Shown here piece after piece: positions 10,101 to 18,022 of a stretch of DNA of 64,000 nucleotides. Position numbers and translations under genes: made by a program. The DNA comes from JBNKVT01 sp050299335 (lineage in GTDB: Bacteria; Pseudomonadota; Alphaproteobacteria; Rhodobacterales; Rhodobacteraceae), in contig JBNKVT010000033.1 of assembly GCA_050299335.1 (NCBI GenBank), positions 62,001 to 126,000 on the forward strand. Reading direction: 5' to 3'. The stretch's first letter is position 1, and each line of letters opens with the position of its first letter. The notes below the pieces were generated by a model. That model saw nothing but the letters and a program-made list of their open reading frames with translations. It searched no databases and was not told the origin of the DNA.

Positions 10101-10772
10101 CAGAATCGGCGACAGATACGCATCGACCACCGTCGTATCGCCCCGCCCCACCAGCTTGACCAGCGGGCTGACCTCGTGGCTGACGGAGACTTGGCTGAAC
10201 CCCATCCCCCGCACCAGCCGCGCCAGTTCCGCCTCATGCACCGGGTTCTTCCAGGCATGCATCAGCACAATGGCCACCGCCCCGATCCCGTCCGCATGCG
10301 CCGTCTCCAGCACCGGCGCGATGCCTTCCGTCTGAAGCGCCAGCTCGACCGAACCATCGGCCCGCAGCCGCTCCTCCACCTCGACAACCCGCTCATAAAG
10401 CTGTTCGGGCAGCAGAATCTCCTTGGCAAAGATATCCGGCCGCGCCTGATAGGCGATCCGCAATGCATCCCGGAACCCCTTGGTAATCAACAGCAATGTC
10501 CGGTCGCCGCGCCGCTCCAGCAGCGCATTGGTGGCCACAGTGGTCCCCATCTTCACCACCCCGATTCGCTCCGGGTCGATCCTCCCGCCCAACAGCCGCC
10601 TGATCCCCTCGATCGCCGCGTCCTCATAGGCCTCTGGGTTCTCTGACAGCAGCTTCAGCGGCGTCACCGCCCCATCCGGTCCCCGCCCGACCACGTCGGT
10701 AAATGTGCCGCCCCGGTCGATCCAGAAATCCCAAAGCTTCGTTTCGGAAGTCCCCCGGGTCGCGTCGGTCAT
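7137..10772 (-). CDS. Fused 5-oxoprolinase / hydantoinase (HyuA-HyuB type), ATP-dependent
   Basis: A 1211-residue protein, the usual length of single-chain 5-oxoprolinases. The N-terminal HyuA part starts with the nucleotide-binding DRGGTFTDVVGRGPDG and contains IGFDMGGTSTDVAHFAG. The HyuB part begins around residue 690 with VEADPILLEVFNNLFMNIAEQ and includes APYNGGTHLPDITVVSPVF. The family opens cyclic amides such as 5-oxo-L-proline or hydantoins with ATP; which substrate applies here cannot be read from sequence. The start at 10772 has an AGGAG site seven bases upstream. It is divergent from a TRAP transporter across a 197-base promoter region, so that transporter may import the substrate. 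Confidence 0.92.
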   Translation of the reverse strand: MTDATRGTSETKLWDFWIDRGGTFTDVVGRGPDGAVTPLKLLSENPEAYEDAAIEGIRRLLGGRIDPERIGVVKMGTTVATNALLERRGDRTLLLITKGFRDALRIAYQARPDIFAKEILLPEQLYERVVEVEERLRADGSVELALQTEGIAPVLETAHADGIGAVAIVLMHAWKNPVHEAELARLVRGMGFSQVSVSHEVSPLVKLVGRGDTTVVDAYLSPILRRYVARVAGALGATPAGEAGPTLQFMMSSGGMTAAEMFQGKDAILSGPAGGVVGMVETAADAGFEKVIGFDMGGTSTDVAHFAGDYERAFDTEVAGVRIRAPMMRIHTVAAGGGSVLHAEPGRFRVGPDSAGANPGPACYRRGGPLTVTDANVMLGKLRPEFFPFVFGAGQDEALDDAVVREKFASIAEAEGKSPEEVAEGFLTIAIENMANAIKKISVQRGYDVTRYLLNAFGGAAGQHACLVADALGMESVLIHPLSGLLSAYGIGRATVSASRQQALVEPLEAGSLGAVAALEGELREAVSAELAGQGVDASAATSVTRLHLRYAGTDTALPVAWGGDVAAALAAFEAAHKGQFGFVSAGKPVTIEAVEVEMTEVAEVHVAGAVSEAQVREVTSDQTVPVFSGGKVREAAVFRREGLSAGDRVTGPALIIEANQTVVVEPGWAAELTARDDLLMQRIERMARTSAAGTVEADPILLEVFNNLFMNIAEQMGVALQNTAHSVNIKERLDFSCAVFEATGALVANAPHMPVHLGSMDRSVETVIRLNEGRIRPGDAFALNAPYNGGTHLPDITVVSPVFDDAGGEILFWVASRGHHADVGGTAPGSMTPLATTVDEEGVLIDNFVLVEEGSFREEALRDLLTDHPYPARNPDQNIADLKAQIAANERGAAELRRMVGEFGLETVRAYMGHVQDNAAEEVRRLLGRLEDCEYVYPTDTGQEIRVKIRVDREAREAVVDFTGTSPATDNNFNAPEPVTRAAVLYCFRVMVEAPIPMNAGCLRPIRIVIPDGSMLKPHYPRAVVAGNVETSQHVTNAIFGALGAMANSQGTMNNLTFGNATYQYYETICSGSPAGVMNSGRGFAGTSGVHVHMTNSRLTDPEVLEMRFPVLLEHFGLREGSGGTGKFAAGDGTERRIRFLERMDCAILSSHRSAPPRGISGGGDGEVGRTEVRRRDGQIERLKACDQTILAPGETVTVITPTAGGLGEG

Positions 10773-10856
10773 CTCAAGCTCCTGGCTGTCCCTGCCCGTC
10801 TTGCAGGCAATCCGGCCGGAGGCAACCACCCTTCCCGGCAATTCGATTACATTTTG

Positions 10857-10882
10857 TTGACAAATTGTTTTTGAATGGTCAA
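10857..10882. promoter_or_regulatory. Inverted repeat in the divergent oxoprolinase/TRAP promoter
   Basis: TTGAC and GTCAA half-sites are separated by 16 bases, and the left half lies within the smaller palindrome TTGTTGACAA. The site is the only AT-rich patch in the 197-base region between the oxoprolinase and TRAP genes. Its position suits an operator that controls both directions. Which regulator binds is unknown; the MarR-like gene 3 kb away is one candidate, and a GntR-type protein is another. Confidence 0.4.
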
Positions 10883-10969
10883 GCATTCGTTTCACCGGGT
10901 CCACGAGATACCCGGACCAGCTTCAGGCGGGCCAGCGTGCTCAGCCGCACCAACACGGGAGAGACTGAA

Positions 10970-11950
10970 ATGACGCATATGATCCGCAACCTCGCCCTCG
11001 CAACGGCGCTCGGCGCACTGGCTGTTCCGGCCGCCGCCCAGACCGCCTGGGACATGCCAACCCCTTACGGCGACACGGTTTTCCACACCGCCAACATCAT
11101 CCAGTTCGCCGACGACGTCCGCGAGGCGACCGGCGGCGAGTTGGACATCACCGTCCACTCCGCCGGTTCCCTCTACGGCCACCCCGAGATCAAGGACGCC
11201 GTCCGCCGTGGCCTCGCGCCCATCGGCGAAATCCTCCTGTCGCGGCTCGCTAACGAGAACCCGGTCTTCGAAGCCGATTCGATCCCCTTCCTCGCCGACA
11301 GCTACGACGATGGCCGCGCCCTCTGGACCGCCTCCCGCCCCGCCGTCGAGGCGCTTCTGGCCGAACAGGGACTGACCCTGCTCTATGCGGTGCCGTGGCC
11401 CGGCCAGTCGCTCTACCTCACCGAAGAGGTCAGTGACCCGGCGGAACTGCAAGGCACCACCTTCCGCGCCTATAACACCGCCACCGAGAAACTCGCCGAC
11501 CTTCTTGGCATGGTCCCGACCCAAGTCGAGGCCGGCGATATCCCGACCGCCTTCGCCACGGGCCGCGTCTCGGCGATGATGACCTCGCCTTCGACCGGTG
11601 TCTCCAGCCAGGCCTGGGACTTCACCAAGGTCTATGTCGACGTCAACGCCTGGCTGCCCAAGAACGTCGTCTTCGTGAATACCGAGGCCTTCGAGGCCCT
11701 GTCCGACGACCAGCAGGCCGCCCTTCTCGAAGCCGCCGCCACCGCCGAGACCCGCGGCTGGGAAATGTCCGAGGCCGAAACCGCCACCCAGATCGCCACG
11801 CTGAAAGAGAACGGCATGACGGTCACGGCCCCCTCCGAAGCACTTGCCGCCGCCCTTGCCGCTGCCGGCGAGACCATGGCCGCCGAATGGCTGGCCCGCG
11901 CAGGGGACGATGGCCAGGCCATCCTCGACGCCTACAAGTCCGCGCAGTAA
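10970..11950 (+). CDS. TRAP transporter substrate-binding protein (DctP family)
   Basis: A 326-residue periplasmic protein. A Sec signal peptide covers about residues 1-22, with a likely cleavage after AVPAAAQ. The family signature is visible in GTTFRAYNTATEKLADLLG, where the Arg normally binds a substrate carboxylate, and in the segment VEAGDIPTAFATGRVSAMM. The start at 10970 follows a GGGAGAG site. It is the first gene of a DctP-DctQ-DctM set. A carboxylated ligand is expected from the family; 5-oxoproline or a related cyclic compound is inferred only from the divergent oxoprolinase. Confidence 0.92.
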   Translation: MTHMIRNLALATALGALAVPAAAQTAWDMPTPYGDTVFHTANIIQFADDVREATGGELDITVHSAGSLYGHPEIKDAVRRGLAPIGEILLSRLANENPVFEADSIPFLADSYDDGRALWTASRPAVEALLAEQGLTLLYAVPWPGQSLYLTEEVSDPAELQGTTFRAYNTATEKLADLLGMVPTQVEAGDIPTAFATGRVSAMMTSPSTGVSSQAWDFTKVYVDVNAWLPKNVVFVNTEAFEALSDDQQAALLEAAATAETRGWEMSEAETATQIATLKENGMTVTAPSEALAAALAAAGETMAAEWLARAGDDGQAILDAYKSAQ

Positions 11951-12005
11951 AAGCCCTTGGGGAAGGCCGATCCCCGGCCTTCCCCCGATACCCCGGAGGA
12001 CCCCC

Positions 12006-12563
12006 ATGCGCCGCGCCCTCGACACGCTCTATTCCGGCGCCCTCGTCGCCTCGGCCCTCTGCCTTGTCGCCATCGCCATCCTCGTCTTCGCCCAAATTTC
12101 AGGCCGCATCCTCGACCGCGCCCTCCTCGCCATGGGCTTAGAGATCATCGGCTTTCAGGTCCCGTCGCTTGCCGAAATCGGCGGCTTCCTCTTCGCCGCC
12201 GCCGCCTTCCTGGCCCTGCCCGCAACACTGCTCAGCGGCACCCATGTCCGCGTCACCCTCCTTGCTGGTGCTCTCCCGCCAGCCACCACCCGCCTCCTGA
12301 CTGGCCTCACCCTCGCCGCAGCGCTGGCCATCGCCGGCTTCGCAGCCTTCCACAGCGCCCTGCAGGCCCTCGACAGCTGGCAGTTCAACTCCGTCTCCTT
12401 CGGCATGATCCGCATCCCGCTCTGGATCCCTCAAGGCGCGATGACAACCGGCCTCGCCATCTTCACAATCGCCCTTGCCGACGAATTCCTCGCCCTGATC
12501 CGTGGCCATACCCCCGCCTTCGCCGCAGCGGAAGCCGCCCGCGCCATCGAGGAAACCCACTGA
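12006..12563 (+). CDS. TRAP transporter small permease (DctQ family)
   Basis: A 185-residue inner-membrane protein with four hydrophobic segments, matching the small four-helix subunit of TRAP transporters. The start at 12006 is preceded by GGAGG. It sits 55 bases after the binding-protein gene and two bases before the large permease gene. It partners the DctM subunit in Na+-driven uptake. The identification rests on topology and position, since DctQ sequences are poorly conserved. Confidence 0.88.
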   Translation: MRRALDTLYSGALVASALCLVAIAILVFAQISGRILDRALLAMGLEIIGFQVPSLAEIGGFLFAAAAFLALPATLLSGTHVRVTLLAGALPPATTRLLTGLTLAAALAIAGFAAFHSALQALDSWQFNSVSFGMIRIPLWIPQGAMTTGLAIFTIALADEFLALIRGHTPAFAAAEAARAIEETH

Positions 12564-12565
12564 CA

Positions 12566-13870
12566 ATGGAGCCGCTCACCCTCTCGCTCATCCTCATCGC
12601 CACCCTGATCCTCTGCCTCGCGCTTGGCCTCTGGGTCGGGTTCTCGCTGATCATGGTCGGCCTCGTCGCCATGACGCTGGCTACCCCGGCACCGGTCGGC
12701 GCGGTCTTCGCCACCAAGGCCTGGGCGGCGCTGAATATCTGGGACCTCACGGCGCTGCCGATGTTCATCTGGATGGGCGAGATCCTGTTCCGGTCCCGCC
12801 TCAGTTCCGACATGTTCAAGGGCCTGTCGCCCTTCACGCGTCACCTCCCCGGAGGCCTGCTGCATGTCAACATCCTCGGCTGCGCCCTCTTCGCCGCCGT
12901 TTCGGGTTCCTCCGCCGCCACCACGGCCACCGTGGGGCGGATGTCGCTGCCGGAACTTCGCGCCCGAGGCTATGACGACCGCATGGCCATCGGCACGCTT
13001 GCAGGCTCCGGCACTTTCGGCTTCCTGATCCCGCCCTCGATCATCCTCATCGTCTATGGCGCGGCCACCGAACAATCCATCGCGCGGCTGTTCCTTGCCG
13101 GCGTCCTCCCCGGCCTGATGCTGGCGGTGATGTTCTCAGGCTACACCATGCTCTGGGCGCTGCTCAACAAGGACCGCCTCCCGCCACCCGAGCCGCCAAC
13201 CCCCTGGCGCGACAAGCTCACCGCCGCCACGCTACTGCTACCGACGGTCCTGCTGATCGTCGCCGTCATCGGCTCGATCTATGCCGGCCTCGCCTCACCT
13301 ACCGAAGCCGCCGTCGTCGGCGTCGCCGGGGCGCTGACCATCTCCGCCTTCACCGGCGGCATCGACCGCCGGACCGCCTGGGACAGCCTCAAGGGCGCGG
13401 TGATGACGTCGTGCATGATCGGCTTCATCCTTACCGGAGCCGCCTTCCTCACCGGCGCCATGGGCTACACCGGCATCCCCCGCAGCCTCGCCGCCTGGAT
13501 CGGCGAACTCGGCCTGTCCCGCTACGCCCTCCTCGCCGCGCTGCTGGTCTTCTTCATCGTCCTGGGCTTCTTCCTCGACGGCATCTCCATCGTCGTCCTC
13601 ACCGTCTCGATCATCCTGCCGATGGTGCTCGCCGCCGGGATCGACCCGATCTGGTTCGGCGTCTTCCTCGTCCTCGTCGTCGAAATGAGCCAGATCACCC
13701 CGCCCGTCGGCTTCAACCTGTTCGTCCTGCAATCCATCACCGGCCGCGACATCCTCACCGTCGCCCGCTACGCCCTGCCCTTCTTCCTGCTGCTCGTCGC
13801 CGCCACCGCCATCCTGACAGCCTTCCCCGAAATCGCCCTGTGGCTGCCCTCAACCATGTCCGAGAGATGA
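12566..13870 (+). CDS. TRAP transporter large permease (DctM family)
   Basis: A 434-residue polytopic membrane protein with about 12 hydrophobic segments. It shows the DctM patterns AAVSGSSAATTATVGRMSLP and GTLAGSGTFGFLIPPSIILI, plus a second inverted half with FFLDGISIVVLTVSIILPMV and QITPPVGFNLFVLQ. It starts two bases after the DctQ stop, so the two permease subunits are coupled. The pair forms the elevator-type carrier served by the periplasmic binding protein encoded first in the operon. Confidence 0.95.
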   Translation: MEPLTLSLILIATLILCLALGLWVGFSLIMVGLVAMTLATPAPVGAVFATKAWAALNIWDLTALPMFIWMGEILFRSRLSSDMFKGLSPFTRHLPGGLLHVNILGCALFAAVSGSSAATTATVGRMSLPELRARGYDDRMAIGTLAGSGTFGFLIPPSIILIVYGAATEQSIARLFLAGVLPGLMLAVMFSGYTMLWALLNKDRLPPPEPPTPWRDKLTAATLLLPTVLLIVAVIGSIYAGLASPTEAAVVGVAGALTISAFTGGIDRRTAWDSLKGAVMTSCMIGFILTGAAFLTGAMGYTGIPRSLAAWIGELGLSRYALLAALLVFFIVLGFFLDGISIVVLTVSIILPMVLAAGIDPIWFGVFLVLVVEMSQITPPVGFNLFVLQSITGRDILTVARYALPFFLLLVAATAILTAFPEIALWLPSTMSER

Positions 13871-13877
13871 GTTCCCC

Positions 13878-14056
13878 ATGACCGACACCCTGCCAAACCT
13901 CCCCCCTGCCCCCCTCCCAGTGGGAGGGGGGAACCTCCCCTCTCCCCTTGGGAGAGGGGTCGGGGGAGAGGGGTTGCCAAGCGTCCCCGCCTGTTCCAAC
14001 ACCCTGAACCCGACAAAGACCCACGCCCATGACCGACACCCCCCCCAAACTCCCAC
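13878..14056 (+). repeat. Duplicated gene start flanking GC-rich palindromes
   Basis: The first ~28 bases of the regulator gene (14029-14056) are nearly repeated at 13878-13905, both beginning ATGACCGACACCC and continuing CCAAAC. Between the copies lie two palindromes: 13910-13930 (CCCCCTCCCA/TGGGAGGGGG) and 13937-13959 (CCCCTCTCCC/GGGAGAGGGG). The upstream copy opens a frame that runs into low-complexity Pro/Gly sequence. I read it as a REP-like element lodged in the 5' end of the regulator gene with a duplicated start, the downstream start being the functional one. Confidence 0.55.
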
Positions 14057-14562
14057 CCGATATCGGCCCCGTCGTCTCCTCGGCCCATCTCGCCGACAGC
14101 GCCCTGCCGCCACTGTCTGAGGTCGAGTTCGCCGTCACCATGATGAACCACGCCTATCACCGCTGGATGGTCCGCTGCATGACCGCCGCCGGGGGGCCGG
14201 TCATGTCGCCCCTGGAGGTCCTCATCCTCCACCTCGTCCACCACCGGGGCCGCGCCAAGACCCTCGCCGAAGTCTGCCTCATCCTCCATATCGAGGACAC
14301 ACATCTGGCCAACTACGCCATCCGCAAACTCACCCAGGCGAAACTCCTGAAGGCCGGCCGCAAGGGTAAGGAAAAGACCGTCCAGATCACCGAGACCGGC
14401 GCCGCCCTCTGCACCCGCTACCGCGAGATCCGCGAGGCGCTGCTGGTCCGCGCCGCCCGCCAGCTCGGCCACGACCCCGACGAGCTCAGCCGCATCGCCG
14501 CTCTCCTCCGCGCCCTCTCCGGCAGCTACGACCAGGCCGCTCGCGCCGCCGCAGCCCTCTGA
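14029..14562 (+). CDS. MarR-like winged-helix transcriptional regulator
   Basis: A 177-residue DNA-binding protein. The centre (about 60-125) has the winged-helix pattern MSPLEVLILHLVHHRGRAKT, then a recognition-helix stretch DTHLANYAIRKLTQAKLLKA and a basic wing GRKGKEKTVQITETG. It belongs to the predicted MarR-type regulators found beside TRAP genes in Rhodobacterales. The gene ends with TGA immediately followed by the ATG of the BASS transporter, so the two are coupled. No ligand is deducible. It may control the transporter genes on either side. The ribosome-binding site is poor, fitting the disturbed 5' end described for the duplicated start. Confidence 0.82.
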   Translation: MTDTPPKLPPDIGPVVSSAHLADSALPPLSEVEFAVTMMNHAYHRWMVRCMTAAGGPVMSPLEVLILHLVHHRGRAKTLAEVCLILHIEDTHLANYAIRKLTQAKLLKAGRKGKEKTVQITETGAALCTRYREIREALLVRAARQLGHDPDELSRIAALLRALSGSYDQAARAAAAL

Positions 14563-15486
14563 ATGCGGGCGCTCGCCGCCATCGCCGCCAATGCCCGGTG
14601 GCTCCTCCCGGCCGGCCTCGCCCTCGGCCTCGCTTTCCCGCCGCTGGCCCTCGCCCTGCGCCCCGCCATCGGACCGATGATCGTCGCCCTGCTCTTTCTC
14701 ACCACGCTCCGTATCGGCCCCGAGGCGCTGTGCATCGGGGCCAAAGACCTCCCCCGTACCCTTGGCCGGGTTGCGGTCCTGCAACTCGCCCTGCCGCTGG
14801 CCACCGTCTTCGCCCTCACCGCCAGCGGCCATCTGAGCCATCCCACGGCGCTGGCCACGATCCTCATCCTCGCCGGTGCGCCGATCACAGGTGCGGCACC
14901 CATCGCCCAGCTTTCCGGAGGCGACCCCGCCCCGGCGCTGCGCCAGACCATCCTCGGCACCGCCCTCCTGCCGCTCACCGCTCTGCCCGTCTTTCTCTTC
15001 ACCCCCGGCCTGGGCACGCAATACGAGACCGCCCCCGTCACGCTCCGCCTCCTCGCCGTCATCCTGATCGCCGGAGGTCTCGCCATCGCCCTGCGCGGCA
15101 GCCGTCTCATCCGCGCCACGCCACGCACCCTGACCGGCATCGACGCTGCTTCGGCCCTTCTCCTCGCCACCACCGCCATCGGTCTCATGGCCCCCGCCGC
15201 CGAGACCCTGCGCACGGCCCCGGCCACCTTCGCCGCGATGCTCGCCTATGTCTCCGCGCTCTGCTTCGCCCTTCAGATCGTCGCCCTCCGGCTCGGCCGA
15301 CCACCATCGCCCGCCCTCGCCGTTACCGCCGGCAACCGCAATGTGTCGCTTTTTCTCACTGCCATTCCGGCGAGCACTGCCGACCCGCTTCTTTTCGCCA
15401 TCGGCTGCTACCAGATCCCGATGTTTCTCACCCCAGTGGTTCTCCCGCTCCTGATGCGTTGGCAGCACCAGAAAACAGACCGCTGA
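14563..15486 (+). CDS. Bile acid:sodium symporter (BASS)-like membrane transporter
   Basis: A 307-residue integral membrane protein with nine to ten hydrophobic segments and family patterns such as ILAGAPITGAAPIAQLSGGD and AVTAGNRNVSLFLTAI. The second corresponds to the conserved GNRN/GERN-type helix-breaking motif of BASS carriers. It starts at the base after the regulator's stop codon. BASS proteins move organic anions with Na+; the real substrate here is unknown but is plausibly related to the neighbouring TRAP and oxoprolinase genes. Confidence 0.8.
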   Translation: MRALAAIAANARWLLPAGLALGLAFPPLALALRPAIGPMIVALLFLTTLRIGPEALCIGAKDLPRTLGRVAVLQLALPLATVFALTASGHLSHPTALATILILAGAPITGAAPIAQLSGGDPAPALRQTILGTALLPLTALPVFLFTPGLGTQYETAPVTLRLLAVILIAGGLAIALRGSRLIRATPRTLTGIDAASALLLATTAIGLMAPAAETLRTAPATFAAMLAYVSALCFALQIVALRLGRPPSPALAVTAGNRNVSLFLTAIPASTADPLLFAIGCYQIPMFLTPVVLPLLMRWQHQKTDR

Positions 15487-15558
15487 GGCCCGCCAGGCGC
15501 GGAGGCGTCCACCGGGGCGGCGCCCCTTACCACTTTCCCGGCGCGGCAGCGACGCCTC

Positions 15559-17994
15559 TCAGGTCTCGGGGTCCTCATCCCCCGACGGCACCGGTCCGAA
15601 CTTCGGCATATCCCTGATATGGACATCCTGCTGCGGGAAGGGGATTTCGATGCCTTCCTCGGCAAACCGCTTCACGATCTCGAAGTTCAGATCGGACTGC
15701 ACCGACAGCTTGTTGTTCACGTCGCGCAAAAAGCCCCGGATTTCGAAATCCAGGCTCGAGGCGCCCATGGCCCGGAACAGCACCGCCGGTTCGGGATAGC
15801 TCAGGATCAGCGGATGCGCCTCGGCGATCTCGGTCAGAATCGCTTCGACCCTGCGCACATCGGTGCCATAAGCCACGCCCACTGGCACGATCACCCGTCC
15901 GAGGCTGGAGGAATGGGTCCAGTTCAGCACCGAGCCGGCGATCAGTTCCTGGTTGGGCACGATGACTTCGGCGCGGTCGAAGGTCTGGATCTCGGTCGAG
16001 CGCACCTTGATCGCCTTCACCGTGCCCGAGAATCCCGCCACCTCGATCCAGTCGCCCTCCTTGATGGGGCGCTCGATCAGCAGGATAATCCCGGAGACGA
16101 AATTCGACACGATGGTCTGCAGCCCAAAGCCGATGCCGACCGACAGCGCCCCGGCAACGAGGGCGAGATTGGACAGATCGAGCCCCGTCGAGCTGAAGGC
16201 GGCAAGGGCGGCTAGGAAGATCCCCACATAGCCGATCCCGGCCAGAACCGCGTTCCGCCCGCCGACATCGAGCTGGGTGCGGGGCAGGACGGTGGAGCGC
16301 AGGAAGGTCTGCAGGAACCGCGTCACCAGATAGCCGATGACGAAGACCATGAAGAAGACCAGGAAATCTGTCAGCGATATGCGGGTCTCGCCGAAGGTGA
16401 TCCCGTCGCGCAGCCAGATCCACACCGTCTGCAGATCCGAGCGCCGCGCGCCCCAGACGAGCGCCAGGAACGGCACGGCGGCCAGCGCCACAAGAATGGC
16501 CAGGAATATCGGCAGCAGCGTCTGTCGGGGCGGCTCGGCCACATCCCCGTCGCCGTGCGTGTCCGGCGTCACGCGGCGCCCGAGATTGATCGCCAGTTCG
16601 GCGGCCTCCAGGAGGCGCGTGAACAGGATAAGGCCCGCGGCACCCAGAAACACCGTGAGCGCCAGCGAGGTGACCAGCCAGCTTCCGCCATTGACATAGC
16701 CCGCCAGCGCGGCCAGCGGGGCCGCGATGGCGAGAATGCGGGTCAGTTGCAGAAGCTTCAAAAGCGCCGTCGGCAGAAAGAGGTCGCGGGTCGCCGATGC
16801 TTCTGCTTTGCCAGCGCCCTCGCCGGAGCCTTCCTGCCCGGAACCGTCCAGACCGGCCGCCTGACGGAGCGCGGCTGACAATAGCGCCTGCAGGCGCAGC
16901 AGGAGCAGCCCCAGCAGCACCACCGGAACCAGAAGCACCAGCGCGTCCGTGGCTGCAAAGAGGTCCACATGGCTGGTGAAGTCCTCGGCCAGGAAGGCCA
17001 GCGCCAGCCCCAGGCCGAGAAGCGAGAACAGCCGCTGCCCGGTCCGTGCCGCCGTGTCGCTGACCGGAACAAGCCGGTATTCCGGCATCCGCAGCGCAAA
17101 GAGATTGACCCCCAGCCAGCCCCCGGCCACCAGCACGAAGATCGCGAAGGGCAGGCTCTTGACCAGATCGCCGTCGAGAAGCGCAATGATCCCGAGCCGT
17201 AAAAGCCCCGCGAGGATCAGGATCGCGCCGCCATAGCTCATCGCGATCCAGGCCAGCGACAGCGCCCACCAGGCAATCGCCGGCCCCGAGGCCTCGGGCA
17301 GCCGCGCGGTCAAACCCCGGTGCAGTCTCAGCATCCGCTCGCGCAGGATCATCAACAGCACCAGCCCCGCCCCGATCAGCGCCAGTGCGGGCAGAAGGAT
17401 CGACAGCAGCAATTCCGAGGTTGGCAGCGCCTCGAGCCTGGCCCCGGCACTGACGGCATAGTCGGTCGCCAACCGGTGCAGATCGGACGCGATCTCGCCG
17501 TAATGCGCCGGATTGAGAGGCGTGGGATGGACATGCAGCAACCGACCCGACAGGAGTGCGCGGAAATAGCCGTCGAGACTGGCAATCGCGGCATTGACCT
17601 CCTCCAGCGCTTCGCGGGTCGCCAGTAGATCGACCTGGGCGGCGGCAAGCTGCTGATTGAGGCGGTCGCGGCTGTCGCGCAGGCTCTCGGGCTCGCTGGG
17701 GCCGTCCTCTGGGGCCGGGCCGATATCTTCCAGTGCCGCCCGGGTTTCGCTCACCGATTGCGACAGCTCTGTCTCGCGGCTCAGAAGCGTGCTGCGCGAC
17801 TCGGTGAGTTCGGCGCGCAGATCGTCGATCGCCGTTTCGTTGGCGGTCCCGCCATCCACCAGCCGCCCTGCCTCGGCGACGAGCGGTTTCCACGTGTCGG
17901 AAACGACCGCGTCGCCGGACTGCGCATGACCCTGCGAGACAGGCATCAGGAGCGAAGCGAGCAGGATCAGGCGGCAGGCGAGGCGTCCCGCCAT
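15559..17994 (-). CDS. Mechanosensitive ion channel, MscS family with long N-terminal extension
   Basis: An 811-residue channel protein. A signal peptide (cleavage after GHAQ) leads into a periplasmic coiled-coil region (about 25-150, Glu/Leu rich), like the DUF3772 part of large MscS proteins. About ten membrane helices follow, then the MscS core with the pore-side SVGIGFGLQTIVSNFVSGII and the beta-domain sequence RPIKEGDWIEVAGFSGTVKA. Such channels release solutes during hypo-osmotic shock. I chose the start at 17994 behind GAGAGG; an ATG at 18036 would overlap the cysteine synthase stop but lacks a ribosome-binding site. The gene follows cysK closely on the same strand. Confidence 0.92.
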   Translation of the reverse strand: MAGRLACRLILLASLLMPVSQGHAQSGDAVVSDTWKPLVAEAGRLVDGGTANETAIDDLRAELTESRSTLLSRETELSQSVSETRAALEDIGPAPEDGPSEPESLRDSRDRLNQQLAAAQVDLLATREALEEVNAAIASLDGYFRALLSGRLLHVHPTPLNPAHYGEIASDLHRLATDYAVSAGARLEALPTSELLLSILLPALALIGAGLVLLMILRERMLRLHRGLTARLPEASGPAIAWWALSLAWIAMSYGGAILILAGLLRLGIIALLDGDLVKSLPFAIFVLVAGGWLGVNLFALRMPEYRLVPVSDTAARTGQRLFSLLGLGLALAFLAEDFTSHVDLFAATDALVLLVPVVLLGLLLLRLQALLSAALRQAAGLDGSGQEGSGEGAGKAEASATRDLFLPTALLKLLQLTRILAIAAPLAALAGYVNGGSWLVTSLALTVFLGAAGLILFTRLLEAAELAINLGRRVTPDTHGDGDVAEPPRQTLLPIFLAILVALAAVPFLALVWGARRSDLQTVWIWLRDGITFGETRISLTDFLVFFMVFVIGYLVTRFLQTFLRSTVLPRTQLDVGGRNAVLAGIGYVGIFLAALAAFSSTGLDLSNLALVAGALSVGIGFGLQTIVSNFVSGIILLIERPIKEGDWIEVAGFSGTVKAIKVRSTEIQTFDRAEVIVPNQELIAGSVLNWTHSSSLGRVIVPVGVAYGTDVRRVEAILTEIAEAHPLILSYPEPAVLFRAMGASSLDFEIRGFLRDVNNKLSVQSDLNFEIVKRFAEEGIEIPFPQQDVHIRDMPKFGPVPSGDEDPET

Positions 17995-18022
17995 TCCAGC
18001 AGCCCTCTCGCGGAAAGTCGTC

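Noticed and set aside
13878..14120. 80-codon frame starting at the duplicated start
   Set aside because: After the first ten codons it is Pro/Gly low-complexity from the palindromes and overlaps the regulator in another frame.
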